Origin: Xylogone sp. PMI_703
Taxonomy: Eukaryota; Ascomycota; Leotiomycetes
Length of the DNA stretch: 64,000 bases
Direction of reading: 5' to 3'
NCBI GenBank assembly: GCA_021399445.1
Contig: JAJTUQ010000001.1
Span: forward strand, 8,246,001 to 8,310,000
Shown here: piece by piece, positions 1-10,060 of the stretch
Layout of the letters: every line of letters starts with the position of its first letter
Position numbering within the stretch: position 1 is the first letter of the stretch
Translations under genes and position numbers: made by a program
Notes under the pieces: generated by a model
Told to the model about the DNA's origin: nothing
Databases searched by the model: none
What the model saw: the letters and a program-made list of their open reading frames with translations, nothing else

Positions 1-927
1 ATCCGATTGCTCCTCGTCATCCATATCTTCATCTTCATCTTGACTATCCTCTTCGTCTTCATCCTCTAGATTATCCATGTGGTTTCGCATGAAATTTGCA
101 AGATCAGCATCTTCTTGATTGAGATTTGCATCGTCGTGTGCGTCTTGGTTTCCATCCTCACTGGTTCCATCACTATCTTCTGCCTTGCCAGGAGCATTCT
201 TCTGATTTTCCCAGGCATCTTTGTCTACAGCCCAATCAACAGCAATTGGCCTGCCATCAACCATTACTCCATTCATTTCAGCCAACGCCTTTTCGGCATT
301 TTTCCTCCCACGTAGAACCACAAATCCAAAACCAGCTTGTGTATTCTTGATTTTCGGAACAACAGAGTGTTTGATTTTTCCAAATTTTCTGAATAAGTCT
401 GCTAACTGCTCAGGCTCTTTTATACTCCACGGGAGGTTGCGAATAATAAGCTTGGGAGGTTTTCGACTTTCTATTAACTGTTCTTGCCGGGCTTTCTTTT
501 CTGCGGCTGCTTTTGCAGATACTGTGCTAACTTTTGCTCCTCCAGTTGCTGTTACTTCTCGGGACCTTGGCTGTGCGATCTCAATCCTCATTTTCCGTCC
601 TTGGAAAGACTGCCCGTTGAATTCCTCCAATGCTCTCTGGGCATCTTCAGCGTCGGCAAAGGTGACAAAGCCGTAGCCTTTAGATTGTTTTGTGACCGGG
701 TCCGTAACAACTGTTGCATGTTTAAGAGGGTAGTTTTGGGAAAAGAGTTCCGTCAATTTTTCAGTCGTTGCGATAGCTGGGAGTGACCGCACAAAAAGTG
801 ATCGTCGAGCAGAGGCATTGGTTTCCTTTCGAGCTCTTTTAGGAGTACTCCCATTGGCAGCTTCCAATGGATCAGTAATATCAATTGCTTCATCTTCATC
901 ACGTTGACGTTTCTTTGTTTCGGCCAT
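1..927 (-). CDS. nop4: Nop4-like nucleolar RRM protein (3' end outside window)
   Basis: N-terminal 309 codons of a multi-RRM protein of 60S ribosome assembly (yeast Nop4/Nop77, human RBM28), expected in the nucleolus on 27S pre-rRNA. The ATG lies at 927-925 and the frame stays open to the window edge, so the gene is cut off and at least one further RRM is expected outside. RRM1 spans about residues 43-120 (RNP2 LFVRSL, RNP1 KGYGFVTF) and RRM2 about 159-233 (RNP2 LIIRNL, RNP1 AGFGFVVL). A lysine/arginine-rich head (residues 1-42) precedes RRM1, and a long Asp/Glu-rich tract (about 250-309) follows RRM2, as in Nop4 orthologues. No intron is seen in the visible part. The orthology rests on RRM spacing plus the acidic linker and is strong but not proven. 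Confidence 0.88.
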   Translation of the reverse strand, partial: MAETKKRQRDEDEAIDITDPLEAANGSTPKRARKETNASARRSLFVRSLPAIATTEKLTELFSQNYPLKHATVVTDPVTKQSKGYGFVTFADAEDAQRALEEFNGQSFQGRKMRIEIAQPRSREVTATGGAKVSTVSAKAAAEKKARQEQLIESRKPPKLIIRNLPWSIKEPEQLADLFRKFGKIKHSVVPKIKNTQAGFGFVVLRGRKNAEKALAEMNGVMVDGRPIAVDWAVDKDAWENQKNAPGKAEDSDGTSEDGNQDAHDDANLNQEDADLANFMRNHMDNLEDEDEEDSQDEDEDMDDEEQSD

Positions 928-1780
928 TTTTTTGGTTGAATGAAGTTAGATCTCAGACACGGAATTTTCGAGAGCGAAAAGTTCCAACTACAGAAATTCC
1001 TAGCAAGGCTCAGCAGGGTCCCCGCGCAATAGAAATGCGCTAGTCCCAATATAGATTGATGCCTCGGATTGCTGGTAAAGACTCACGAAAGGTCAGCAAT
1101 TAGCCGCCGTTGAAACATTCCATAAGAAAGATGCGATGATGGATGATATAGATTTTGACTGTTGGAGATCCTTTTATGAATGAACCTCAATTGGTTGCAT
1201 CATCAATCCATCACTTATTTCTGCAGCGTAACCGTAACAAGCAGGCGGAGGACCTCGTTCGGACGCACGTGACTCTCAGTAGCGCGAGCGACTCTCGGCT
1301 GGTAAGAAACGAGCATCTCAGCATCACCTTCGATCTTCATCTACCAACGCCGACACCGCCAACAATCCTGTCTTTACGATCCACGGGTACGTCTCGGGTT
1401 GATAGATCGAATCCGACGGGTTTCTTCGAAGGATTTTTTTCTGCGAACGATAGGACTGCAAGTAGCAGCATTGGTCGACCTCGCGATTCCTCGACACCCT
1501 TCCATTACCTCCCTTCATCCTCGTCATATCCCGAAGACGATCTCGAACCGCGAACAACTTCAGTAGACGCAGTCATAGTTCACAGCAATATATTATCATC
1601 GTCACTCGGTCTGTGCTGCATTATATCAGACTAGTACCAGTTCTACGGAGTCTCCTTCAGACGGGGGCTGAGATTGCGCACTCGACCATCGATTCATTCT
1701 CCATCGAAATACTTCTTTGTTTACCTGTGTTCTCCCCGCCCGTTCTCTCTCCGATAAATAGCATTCTGTAACTGTCGACA
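928..1780. other. Divergent intergenic region nop4 / med19
   Basis: Spacer between two divergently transcribed genes. It has pyrimidine-rich stretches and TCG-rich sequence (about 1250-1780) likely to be the med19 promoter and 5' UTR. The open frames here (for example 1155-1634) lack any domain and overlap one another on both strands; I see no gene. Confidence 0.5.
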
Positions 1781-2976
1781 ATGCCTCTTGAGCATCCACA
1801 AACACCCCAAAGTCCATCTCGAACACCGTCTAGTATAGTAGACGTTTCGCAAAAACTGAATACCTCTCCCAGAACGACCATGTCACTTCCAACACCGGCG
1901 CATAGTATAAATGGCAGCATGTCATCTGCTGGATTCGACAATTCGCAAGATAGCACAGGTTATATGGACGAATCTTCCAATAAGCGAAAACGCGATTTCG
2001 AAGACCATGGAGATCGAGAGCAAAAGAAGGTTCACATCGAGGCTGGCAGACTTGGTATTGAAGATCTCCACATGGATGTTGGGGAGAAGTACCTTCTTTG
2101 CAGAACTCGTAAGATAACCTCTTCCTTACAACTAAGTTGTCTTTGGTCTAGTAGCTGCATCTGAAGAGCAATGCCCCTTCCATGTAGATCATTGGATGGT
2201 TAACACGCATTCTATTACATAGGTCATGAAGTTGTCCGCCCCCATCCCTCACAGGATCTTTTCCAGCTTTATGGTCTTGGCCCGATAGCGGCCAGCGTGG
2301 CTCGGTTGCTACCTAACGGCCAAAAGAACGTGATTCGCAAAACCTACAAAGGATATATGAAAAACCTTGGTTTAAGTGGCCAGTTCGATGCTGTTAAAAA
2401 GGATCTAGAAGATCCCGATACCCTATTTGCGATGACCGTAGCGCCAGATGAGGAGTGGGAGGTACATAATCGACGAGGAAGGGAGATTGAGAAGGGCATG
2501 GCAGAGCTTGCTTCAAACAGTTTGGGAAGAGCTATGACAATGGCAAAAGGGGTAGTTCCCAAGGAACTATGGAACAGTTCAGTTCTGGGAGAATTGGCGG
2601 CGCAAGATCACACTAGTATAGTGAAGCAAGCTACAAGCAAACTCCCAACAGCGGCGTCTGCACCAGCAGTTCGAGAACCCATAAACGCAAGGACGGAAAT
2701 ACCACGACCAAAACGGAATATAAAGAAGCGCACATATGGAGATTCTAGCTTTGAAGGCTACGGGGAAGGTTATGTTGACGATGACATGCAAGAAGGATAT
2801 TCTACTGGAGACGGTGATGAAAGGGGTGCCGGGAAGAAGCGAAAGAAGGTTTGTACTTCGCATATGATATGTTGGATGCATTTCCATGCTAACAGAAAAA
2901 GACTCCAACTGCCCATAATTTTCAAGGACCGCCCATACGCCATAACAGTTATGGGCCAGGTATGGTTGGAGTATGA
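1781..2976 (+). CDS. med19: Mediator complex subunit 19 (Rox3/Med19)
   Basis: Head-module subunit of the Mediator co-activator, linking transcription factors to RNA polymerase II in the nucleus. Proposed exons are 1781-2108, 2223-2848 and 2896-2976 (344 aa), with introns GTAAGA...TAG and GTTTGT...CAG restoring one frame. The N-terminal third is Ser/Pro/Thr-rich and low in complexity, followed by a KRKRDFED-like basic patch. The family core follows across intron 1: RPHPSQDLFQLYGLGPIAAS, then the KNVIRKTYKGYMKNLGL segment. The C-terminus is Lys/Arg-rich with a KKRTYGDSSFEGYGEGY motif that is typical of filamentous-fungal Med19. The length fits the family. The ATG is preceded by an A-rich context (GACAATG). 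Confidence in identity is high; intron 2 is supported by a clean phase-0 join. Confidence 0.9.
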
Positions 2977-3699
2977 TAATATACGGCGGCATCGAAGATT
3001 ATGCTCCTCGTCTCCACAGATAACTGCATGAACTATTTATATTCAGCTATGAGCTGATCAGCTCGATTCCATTCGAGCAGAATTAGCAGATTACACGCTC
3101 TCTGGATGTACTCGCCTTCGATGCATGGGACGATCCGGTTTCGAAGATTATGGCGGTCTCCAGTGAACTCTGCTCGGCCATTTCCGGGTCAGATGGGGCA
3201 ATATAGTAAGTCCCTATACATCATGAAAAAGAAAACAATGTGATGGCTTCAGGCCGTCCTGTACAAAGGCTCGCGGTTTGCAGCCCCTAGCGCCTTGTGT
3301 TTATTTTGCATTTAGCGGGCGTTTTGAGTCAGGCATGATGGATTTCCATGCCCGGTACAGATACAGATTAATGAAAAATGAATATAAAGTTAAATATTGA
3401 GACATGATACCCTCAGATTTGATTTCTCATTCGTATAAGTGTATTACGGAGTAGGCTTGATGTACACATGTCCACCCTGTAACAACGTAATTATGTCCAG
3501 CCTCGATAGTTATTGCAAGTCCGGCTGATCCTGCCTTGTTAGCGGCATGCCCCGAGTTTCGTTGGGGTTCTCCAATGAGCATGGGTAAATTACGCGAGGA
3601 CCTCTCGTCAAACGAGACACATTGCAGCTTCGGGGTGAATAAACACCTTTTCTTCGTCCATCTACTGTATTGCCATTCTCCTGTCAATTCGCCATTCCA
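2977..3699. other. Intergenic, med19 3' UTR and irc22 promoter
   Basis: No ORF with recognisable content. The first part continues as a likely med19 3' UTR. A short CT-rich stretch lies just upstream of the irc22 start. The antisense ORF at 3427-3825 is a shadow. Confidence 0.4.
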
Positions 3700-4636
3700 A
3701 TGGGTTCCTTCAAGCTCTCTATATTTGCCTTGTTTGCTCTTCGAGCTCTGAGTGTGTTTGCTGATGTAGTAGACACAGTAAGTAGCCCCCAATGCCGTCA
3801 TTGAATACTTCGAACAGCCAGGCAATAGCTGACCCGTGTACCTCTAGGACGCTGAGCCAGAAAAGCAAACTTTCGCTCCTAGTCTCGATGTCTTGGTTGC
3901 TGCCTCGTTCCCCAACTCCGAGGTCTTCGGCATCAAGCTCGTCAATGGGCACGCGACAGAGGCAATTCTTGATTTCACCAACAATGAGGACGAGCCGGTC
4001 ACACTGGCCTTCGTTGCGGGTGCTTTGAGCAGCCTGAATCCATTGCCAGATGGTGCCCATCCCAGCACTGCCGTTATTCGCAATTTGACCAATCTCCGAT
4101 ATGATATCGAGATTGGTCCTGGTGAGAATCAGGTCGTTCCTTACTCTTTCACCACCGACTTGAACCCTCAAGATCTTCGTCTTAACCTTGTTGCTCTCGT
4201 TGCGACCCCAGCCGGAGCTATCTACCAGCTTAGTGCCTACAATGGAACCGTGAGCGTTGTTGAAGCTCCTACTAGCTTCTTTGATCCTCAAATGTGAGTA
4301 GTGACGATACCTTCTTTCTAGTTACAGTAGGTCTAATCAATTGGTAGCATCTTCTTGTACCTGTTCCTCCTTGCTGCCTTTGCCGGTACTCTATACTTTG
4401 TCTACATTACCTGGATTGAGCCTCTCTTCCCACAGAAGCGCAAGGGTGGCAGACGTGCAGCTGGTGGACCAAAGAAGGTCGAGACTCCATCCTCTCCCAC
4501 TACTGAGGGAGCTACTACAACCGGTGCTTCCAAGGGTTACGATGAGAGTTGGATCCCCGAGCACCATCTCAACCGACCAAAGGCGAAACGTGTCCAGAGT
4601 GGATCCTCCAAGTCCAAGACCAAGGCTGTGGAATAA
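3700..4636 (+). CDS. irc22: Irc22 / TRAP-alpha (SSR1)-like ER membrane protein
   Basis: Fungal homologue of translocon-associated protein alpha, a single-pass ER membrane protein with a large luminal domain near the Sec61 channel. Exons 3700-3777, 3848-4293 and 4348-4636 give 270 aa. Residues 1-21 are a clear signal peptide. The luminal beta-domain carries family landmarks (SFPNSEVFGIKLVNG, VPYSFTTDLNPQDLRL). One transmembrane helix lies at about 176-197 (FLYLFLLAAFAGTLYFVYI), followed by a basic, Ser/Thr-rich cytosolic tail of about 70 residues. Intron 2 falls exactly before the transmembrane helix and joins AT|C to give DPQIIFLYLF, which is characteristic of Irc22. Donor GTAAGT/GTGAGT and TAG acceptors are canonical. 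In the family a short acidic region follows the signal; here it is brief. Confidence 0.9.
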
Positions 4637-4913
4637 GTGCTATATGGGCGGGCACTCACCGAATTTGGCAGTATTATGTATCATGTATTTTACAACAAGA
4701 GTCCGCTGGGAATTGAACGGCAGTCACGAGATAAATAGGGCGTTGGTTCCACAAGGTCGGGTTAGATGAAAAGTCAAAGTGTACAATACTACAAAATAAA
4801 AGTCAAACGTTTTGGTGGGAGATAAATGTGTGAGATTCGATTGTGAATTATGTCAGGATATATGGATCTGAACCTAAATAACGCAACAATAGGGAACAAA
4901 GACAGCATGCTAT

Positions 4914-5945
4914 CTAAGCTGCAGCGGAAACGGTGGCATTGGTTCCAGCTGGCGATTCCACCTTGGCCATTTCTTCTCTCTTCGCCTTCAATGCAGCGAA
5001 GTTCCGGCTCATAGCCCGTTTGGTAAACTCCTCTCCAGTTATCATAGGGTACTTCTTTAGAGGACCCTGAATCTCGCAATCCATGCATGGCTGATTAAAG
5101 TACGCAATGCTGTACCGTGGACCAAAATAATCAGTTTCCAGATCCGTGGGAGTCTTGACACGATGCAGCGTAGACTTAAATCGATCATCGCTCCAGGACA
5201 TGAGCAAATCACCGATGTTGCAGACGATCTCTCCTGGTGCGGGATCGACTTTCGTCCAGGTGTCTCCAACACCGAATTCCGTCACCACTTCTCGACCGGG
5301 ACAGATTTCCAAGCCACTTTGTCCTGCTCGCTGGAACAGCAAGGTGATAAAGTCCCAATCAGCATGCGCACCAGCGCGGTAGTAGTTCTCGGGTACGGGA
5401 GTGGACTTGTCAACCTCGAAGTAATGCAGCAGTCGCAGGACAGTCTGACAATTCCTCCTTTTAACATCATGAGCTTTGATAAAGTAATCATCTTCGAATC
5501 CCAATCCCCTCGCAAAGCACAACATTAATTTCTCGCTGATTCCCTGGCAGAGTTTCATGAACTTCTCGCTTTTCGCCCTGAAGCCAGGGAGCTTTTCCTC
5601 CGGAAGCCACAAGCCGTCCATATTATCCCCATATTGCATCTGATATGATTCTTTCTGATCAGCTACGCCTGTGCTGGGCCGTACCTGGGCATTCTTCTCC
5701 CAGCCGGCATTCTTGGTTGTGAAAGGCACGAGGGCCTTGGTTTCGTCTGGGAGGGAGAAGAAGGATTCGGAGGTATCAAACATGGATTCGATGTCTTCGA
5801 CACTGAGGCCATGGTTGATCAAGGTGAAGAAGCCATCTGTTTCGGCGGCGTGGACTAGTTGGCTCGTTACCTCGTCGACGCGGGAGTCGAAGAAGTGGAG
5901 GGAGATACGAGGGATGATGCGGTCGGCGTACTTTGTTGGCGCCAT
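4914..5945 (-). CDS. 2-oxoglutarate/Fe(II) oxygenase, isopenicillin-N-synthase-like
   Basis: Intronless 343-aa member of the non-haem iron dioxygenase superfamily (DIOX_N plus 2OG-FeII_Oxy). The Fe(II) triad is visible as H194-x-D196 (AGAHADWDF) and H261 (STLHRV), and the 2-oxoglutarate-binding Arg-x-Ser is R277-Y-S279 (GPRYSIAYF). The N-terminal part has the usual GFFTLINHG motif. Such fungal proteins hydroxylate or desaturate small molecules and are also found in secondary-metabolite clusters; the substrate cannot be read from sequence. It is cytosolic, with no signal peptide. The start at 5945 is the first Met before the conserved RIIPRISLHFF segment. The C-terminal tail (about 25 residues, Ala-rich) is divergent. 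Flanking genes give no clear pathway. Confidence 0.88.
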   Translation of the reverse strand: MAPTKYADRIIPRISLHFFDSRVDEVTSQLVHAAETDGFFTLINHGLSVEDIESMFDTSESFFSLPDETKALVPFTTKNAGWEKNAQVRPSTGVADQKESYQMQYGDNMDGLWLPEEKLPGFRAKSEKFMKLCQGISEKLMLCFARGLGFEDDYFIKAHDVKRRNCQTVLRLLHYFEVDKSTPVPENYYRAGAHADWDFITLLFQRAGQSGLEICPGREVVTEFGVGDTWTKVDPAPGEIVCNIGDLLMSWSDDRFKSTLHRVKTPTDLETDYFGPRYSIAYFNQPCMDCEIQGPLKKYPMITGEEFTKRAMSRNFAALKAKREEMAKVESPAGTNATVSAAA

Positions 5946-7071
5946 TGCGACGATAAGATGGAAATGAAGGGTGTAACAGAAGAAGGGAGGTCGATGAATT
6001 TATTGTGTTCGAATACTAGAATTGCTACTGGTGTGCGGCGGGGCACGCAGTTCGTGTCTGTATGTTGTACAGTTCGCCAACAGCAATGACAGGCTCAATT
6101 GGAATTGGAAATTCCGGCTGATTTCTATCTTGTATATATATACCTTCAGGTCGTAATCCTCCGCTCGGCACTTTCTTCCCGAAAACCACTCTCCATCATC
6201 TTCACTGGTCTCACCTAAGAGCAAATAACTCGATATTCTCCAGGGTCTGCTGGTCGTTATCGGTCTCAACTGGCGGTTGTCTCCGGTGGGATCAACGCAT
6301 CATGATTGGCGCGATACTGAGGGTCGACTTGGTGGGGAAACCTTATCAAGACGTTCCGCACGGTAGTGTCCGACGGCAATTTTACCCGTGTCAATCGTGT
6401 AAACTTGACGGCTCTGCCAAAGTAATATGTTGCGGGTATGGATCCATAAGCATAGTACCCAGTTGAAGGTGCTTAAATTCTACAGTAATAACTCATTTCT
6501 ATTCCGGGGAAAGAAGATTTCCATGGAGTTAATAATGCAGAATTATGTCATCGCTTCAAAAACCTCCTTGATATTATTGAATCGCACTTGGCAAAGAAGT
6601 GAGTGGGAAGCATCAAGTCAAATCAAGTGGACGAATTGAGTATTATAAACCGATAGGATATAATGGGAAGTCACAGAGGTGAAATACGAAACTCTTGTCT
6701 ATTGTAATGAGTATACTACTTATATAACAATGAAACATGTTTGAATCTTTGGAACAAAAGATAGAGGATGTCGATATGTATGGACGGCCTGTACACAAAA
6801 TGACCCATTATCCTCAATTTCTGCACGGCGAGGGCCTTCTGGCACTGGTAGGAGATTAACGCATGTGCATATTATCCGGTGGCAAAAAGTCGAAAGTGGT
6901 TCGCCAACTAACTCTTATCTGATCTGCACTTATACCTAATGTTCCGGGGAATCGAAAGGGCATGCTATATACGGAATGTATCAAGCTACACAGGTGGTGA
7001 AGGATGCGTTGCCACCAATGTGATAAATTTCAGCTCTTCAGTCGACTTTGTATCTTCTATCATACTCACAA
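5946..7071. other. Gene-poor AT-leaning intergenic stretch
   Basis: About 1.1 kb with the oxygenase promoter at its left end (TATA-like run at 6133-6142) and otherwise AT-leaning sequence. The short ORFs at 6000-6269 and 6427-6639 have no recognisable domain, and I would not call them genes. Confidence 0.4.
6133..6142 (-). promoter_or_regulatory. TATA-like element upstream of the 2OG oxygenase
   Basis: A TATATATATA run about 190 nt upstream of the oxygenase start codon, which allows for a long 5' UTR. It is the strongest TATA-like match on this side of the gene. The role is inferred from position only. Confidence 0.3.
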
Positions 7072-7352
7072 TGGCTGGCCAAGGAAATCTTTCCGGTAGT
7101 GTTGATTTCGGAGCCAAATACATCAACACAAACATCGCCTCGAATGCGGCACAGTATGACTATGAATCGTTCCACCGATTTATAGTAGAGCTCGATAGCA
7201 GTGACAGCGGACAGTTGAAAAGCTTTGACCTTGCAATCTTGGTGGGAGCTTTGCTTCTTCCTACCATCTTGCTATTTACTTATTTCATTGCCAGTCTGCC
7301 ATTCTCTGTGGGCTTGGGTCCAATACTTCAGTCCAAGATGCGTACAACCTAG
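7072..7352 (+). CDS. Unknown small protein, possible captured or chimeric gene start
   Basis: ORF of 93 codons from the ATG at 7072, which sits in a good fungal start context (CTCACAATGGC). The first ~58 residues are polar (MAGQGNLSGSVDFGAKYINT start). A hydrophobic helix follows (about residues 59-80, LAILVGALLLPTILLFTYFI) that could span a membrane. The last part (from about base 7308) overlaps, in another frame, the first recognisable piece of the broken flavin monooxygenase. The coding frame therefore runs into relic DNA and stops. I do not recognise the protein. It may be a gene start joined to foreign sequence by rearrangement, or a chance ORF. Confidence 0.3.
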
Positions 7353-8165
7353 CATGGAAAGTTGCACATGTCCGTAAAGGTAAAATACCATCGGCTCAAG
7401 CATTAATTACAAGTTATAACAGGAATAATAGGAAAAGCAGGCTCAGAGCCCCTCGAAACATACTCACTTGAGCGACAGCCAGTTGGCGCATACGTTACGC
7501 ATAGGTTTGTTAGGCTTTCATAAGCAAAATCGACTTGGATTTGCCATAACAGTATTTATAGGGCTATGCAGGTTCTCAAGTATCACAAGGCAATTTGGGA
7601 AGCACTTGGTATGACTACCGCTGATATCTCTGGGTTCCAAGATCGAATTCGCGTCTTAGAAGCGGCCAGTGAGAATGGCCAGAGAGCTCGACTTGAACTC
7701 AGAGAAGCGGCGGAAAACACATGCTATGAGCTAAGTGGAATTGGTATCGAACTAAACCAGCGATATAAGTCATCTAGTATCTGTCTTGAAGATGAGGGAG
7801 AAGCCCCTCTAATGGAAGAACTACTCTTGAGGTATTACAAGTCAACTTATCCTGGCTGTCGTCTCCCTCATGCCTGGCTTAATACTGGGGTTCCTGGTGA
7901 ACCAGTGTCCACAATTAATTTGGCTGGAAAAGGTTGCTTCACATTGTTTACCGGCATTGGTGGAGATCAGGGGAAAGCTGCCGTTAAAGCGGTCTCAGCT
8001 AAACTTAACATAGAGCTGAAATCGTTCAGTATTGGCTTCGGCCAAGAGTATGAAGATCCTACTATCAATGGCAAGATAATCGAGGAGTAGAAGATTCAGG
8101 GTGTGCTCATCAGGCCTGATCGCTTTGTAGCTTGGCGTTGCAACGAGGTTCTACCGAACTGCTAG
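7308..8165 (+). pseudogene. 5'-truncated TfdB/PheA-type FAD monooxygenase remnant
   Basis: C-terminal half of a phenol/2,4-dichlorophenol hydroxylase-like flavoprotein monooxygenase. Segments 7308-7379, 7423-7504 and 7562-8165 join through plausible GT...AG introns into one frame. That frame reads GLGSNTSVQDAYNLAWKV (the FAD-side helix of this family), then EPLETYSLERQPVGAYVTH, then GIELNQRY, YPGCRLPHAW and GKGCFTLFTGIGG. The FAD-binding N-terminal half (GxGxxG, DG motif) is absent upstream. A TAG at 8088-8090 interrupts the frame, yet the conserved ending GVLIRPDRFVAWR continues in frame beyond it to a stop at 8163-8165. The copy is therefore both 5'-deleted and nonsense-mutated. The intact splice signals suggest recent decay. 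Confidence 0.8.
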
Positions 8166-8646
8166 GAAAAGCTGATGAGAGTGCTAAAAGATATCTTGTT
8201 TATGTGAAATTTAAGACAGTCATATAAAATATTAAAGGTGTCCTAGTATAACTCAATTGTTTAAAGGGCAAGCATTATTAGCCTAACTATTAGCCCCTAT
8301 AACATTCTCATCCTCTGTTATATATCAAGTAAGGGAGACCATATGTGAATACTTTCGTCAGCCATAATATTAGCGACAATAGCTGTAATATTCTTGGATA
8401 TCTATCTATATTTATGCCAATTCTCTCGCTTTTGCCGTTTGATTTGTGAAAGAGCTCAAATTTTTATGCAAAAGCTTTTCCAGCAAGAAGCAAGCAGCAA
8501 ATTGATCGTCAACACCCCTTGAGACGTACTGAGCATTCTATAAAATCAGTTACGTCTCATTGAAGATATGTAAAATGGGCCTTACAAGAATTAATTATTA
8601 AAAGAATTTAACCGCGTATTGAGACCCATCCCCATAAGATGGGCTG
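8166..8646. other. AT-rich intergenic stretch
   Basis: Strongly AT-rich spacer between the monooxygenase relic and the 3' end of the vWA gene. No ORF of note. Composition is compatible with repeat-induced point mutation, judged by eye only. Confidence 0.4.
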
Positions 8647-9821
8647 TTATTTTGTTTGACTATCCAATGCAGCTTCGAACAATTTCACTAACTGTAGCTG
8701 TATTAGCAATAAGAAAGAAGAAGGTTAGTAAAAAGAACTTACATAAGAAGAATATTGCCGATCTTTTCCAGCTCTCAAGAATATTTCTCTCTCATTATCT
8801 AGCTGGTCCAAACAGCAGTATACCATCTCATCTAAATCTTTGTTCTTTTGAAGATTCTTCAAAAATGTTTCTGCGAGAGGATCATTGCCAACTCGGGAAA
8901 TCAGAAATATTGCACCTGCTGGCTCTCGTTGAAGTTTGCTTAGTTTGTCTTTACAATTTTGAACTGTTTCCTGGAAACTATTCACATCTTCATTATTGGG
9001 CTACATAAAGTTTGTTTGATATTAGCCTGGACTTCTTCATCATTAGGAAGTGAAAACAAGCGTATTATTACTCACACATCCATCCGTAATAATTGCTATT
9101 ATTAACGGCTTTTTCAGGTTACCAGTCTTGGCCTTGCCAATAACTAATGGCTCGACGATTTTTGTTTCTAAAATTGTTCCTAGTTTAGTTGGTCCACCAT
9201 ATTCCACTTTTCCCATTTTGCTTTTGATGTCATTTTCATCTACTAACAGATTGAAGTCTCCATCATATTTACTATTAAGAAAACGGAGAGAAATCCCCTG
9301 AGGTTGCAGAAAAGTAGCAATTTGAGCAACTCGAAAGCAAGTATCTGCTTGTGCTTTGATGCGATTTCCTTTCCTCATTGAACCGCTGTCGTCTAGCTTA
9401 AATGGATTAGCCAACGGGCCAGCTTTCAAGAATAGAAAATTTTGATAAGAGATGGCGTACCACAAAGGACGACAAAATCATACAATGCCATAATTATGAG
9501 CTTCGGTGTAACTGTTGGTTCCAAGTCATATTCCACTGTAAACTCCTTTGCTTGTGCAGCTGCTCTCTGGACTAACTCCTCCACAAACGGGTCATCCTCT
9601 TTATAGAAACTTGCAAGATTCTTCCTAATAAATCGCCATGTATATTCCCGATAATCATCTACAGACTCTGGTATCTTAGTCCCATGCAATGATCTGTCTT
9701 GTGTAGTGCCTGCTGCTAGGCTTTGTATCAGCATACCAAACTCATTAAGAAACTGCTCCACAAGGCCTGCAACAATCTCATTAATGAGCTCATCTGCGTT
9801 ATTGCTAGATCCTGAGGCCAT
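8647..9821 (-). CDS. vWA (von Willebrand factor A) domain protein
   Basis: Four exons read on the minus strand: 9821-9461, 9392-9076, 9000-8743 and 8697-8647, giving 328 aa in one frame. The N-terminal ~120 residues are helical and acidic, with no known domain. The splice at 9460/9393 creates YDFVVLCDDSGSM, whose DxSxS is the MIDAS metal-binding signature of vWA domains. Further vWA strands follow (IRFLNSKYDGDF, the threonine-containing GGPTKLGT, and LIIAIITDGCPNNED). The last exon of 17 codons begins after an intron with GTAAGT, TTACTAAC branch and CAG. No signal peptide or transmembrane segment is seen, so it is likely intracellular. The partner is unknown. The gene starts about 240 bp from the divergent PNP-ankyrin gene and may share its promoter. 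Confidence 0.82.
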
Positions 9822-10060
9822 TTGATTTGAATATCACCATGGTACCCTAACCTGAACGCGACGTGTTTTCTCGATCGCATTTTTCAAGCTCTCTTTTCTC
9901 TTCTCCTTTCTGCGGCTTCCATTACGTCTCACATCATCGCCACAATGCTGATTGTGCACACCGAGCTTGTGCAGTTCAACTTTCGACGTGGCTGCAAAGT
10001 GCCCAACCTCTCAATGTGAAGCTTCTCGGTTGCTCACGAGGCTGAATGCTGAAGGATTGA

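Noticed and set aside
1155..1634. 159-codon plus-strand ORF upstream of med19
   Set aside because: Ser/Thr-rich low-complexity translation without a domain, overlapped by an equally open minus-strand frame; better explained as promoter and 5' UTR.
9393..9460. Shorter 38-nt intron for the vWA gene (acceptor at 9423)
   Set aside because: It would keep the frame, but it is shorter than normal fungal introns and inserts ten residues before the MIDAS. The 68-nt alternative has a GCTAAT branch and gives the family-like VVLCDDSGSM.
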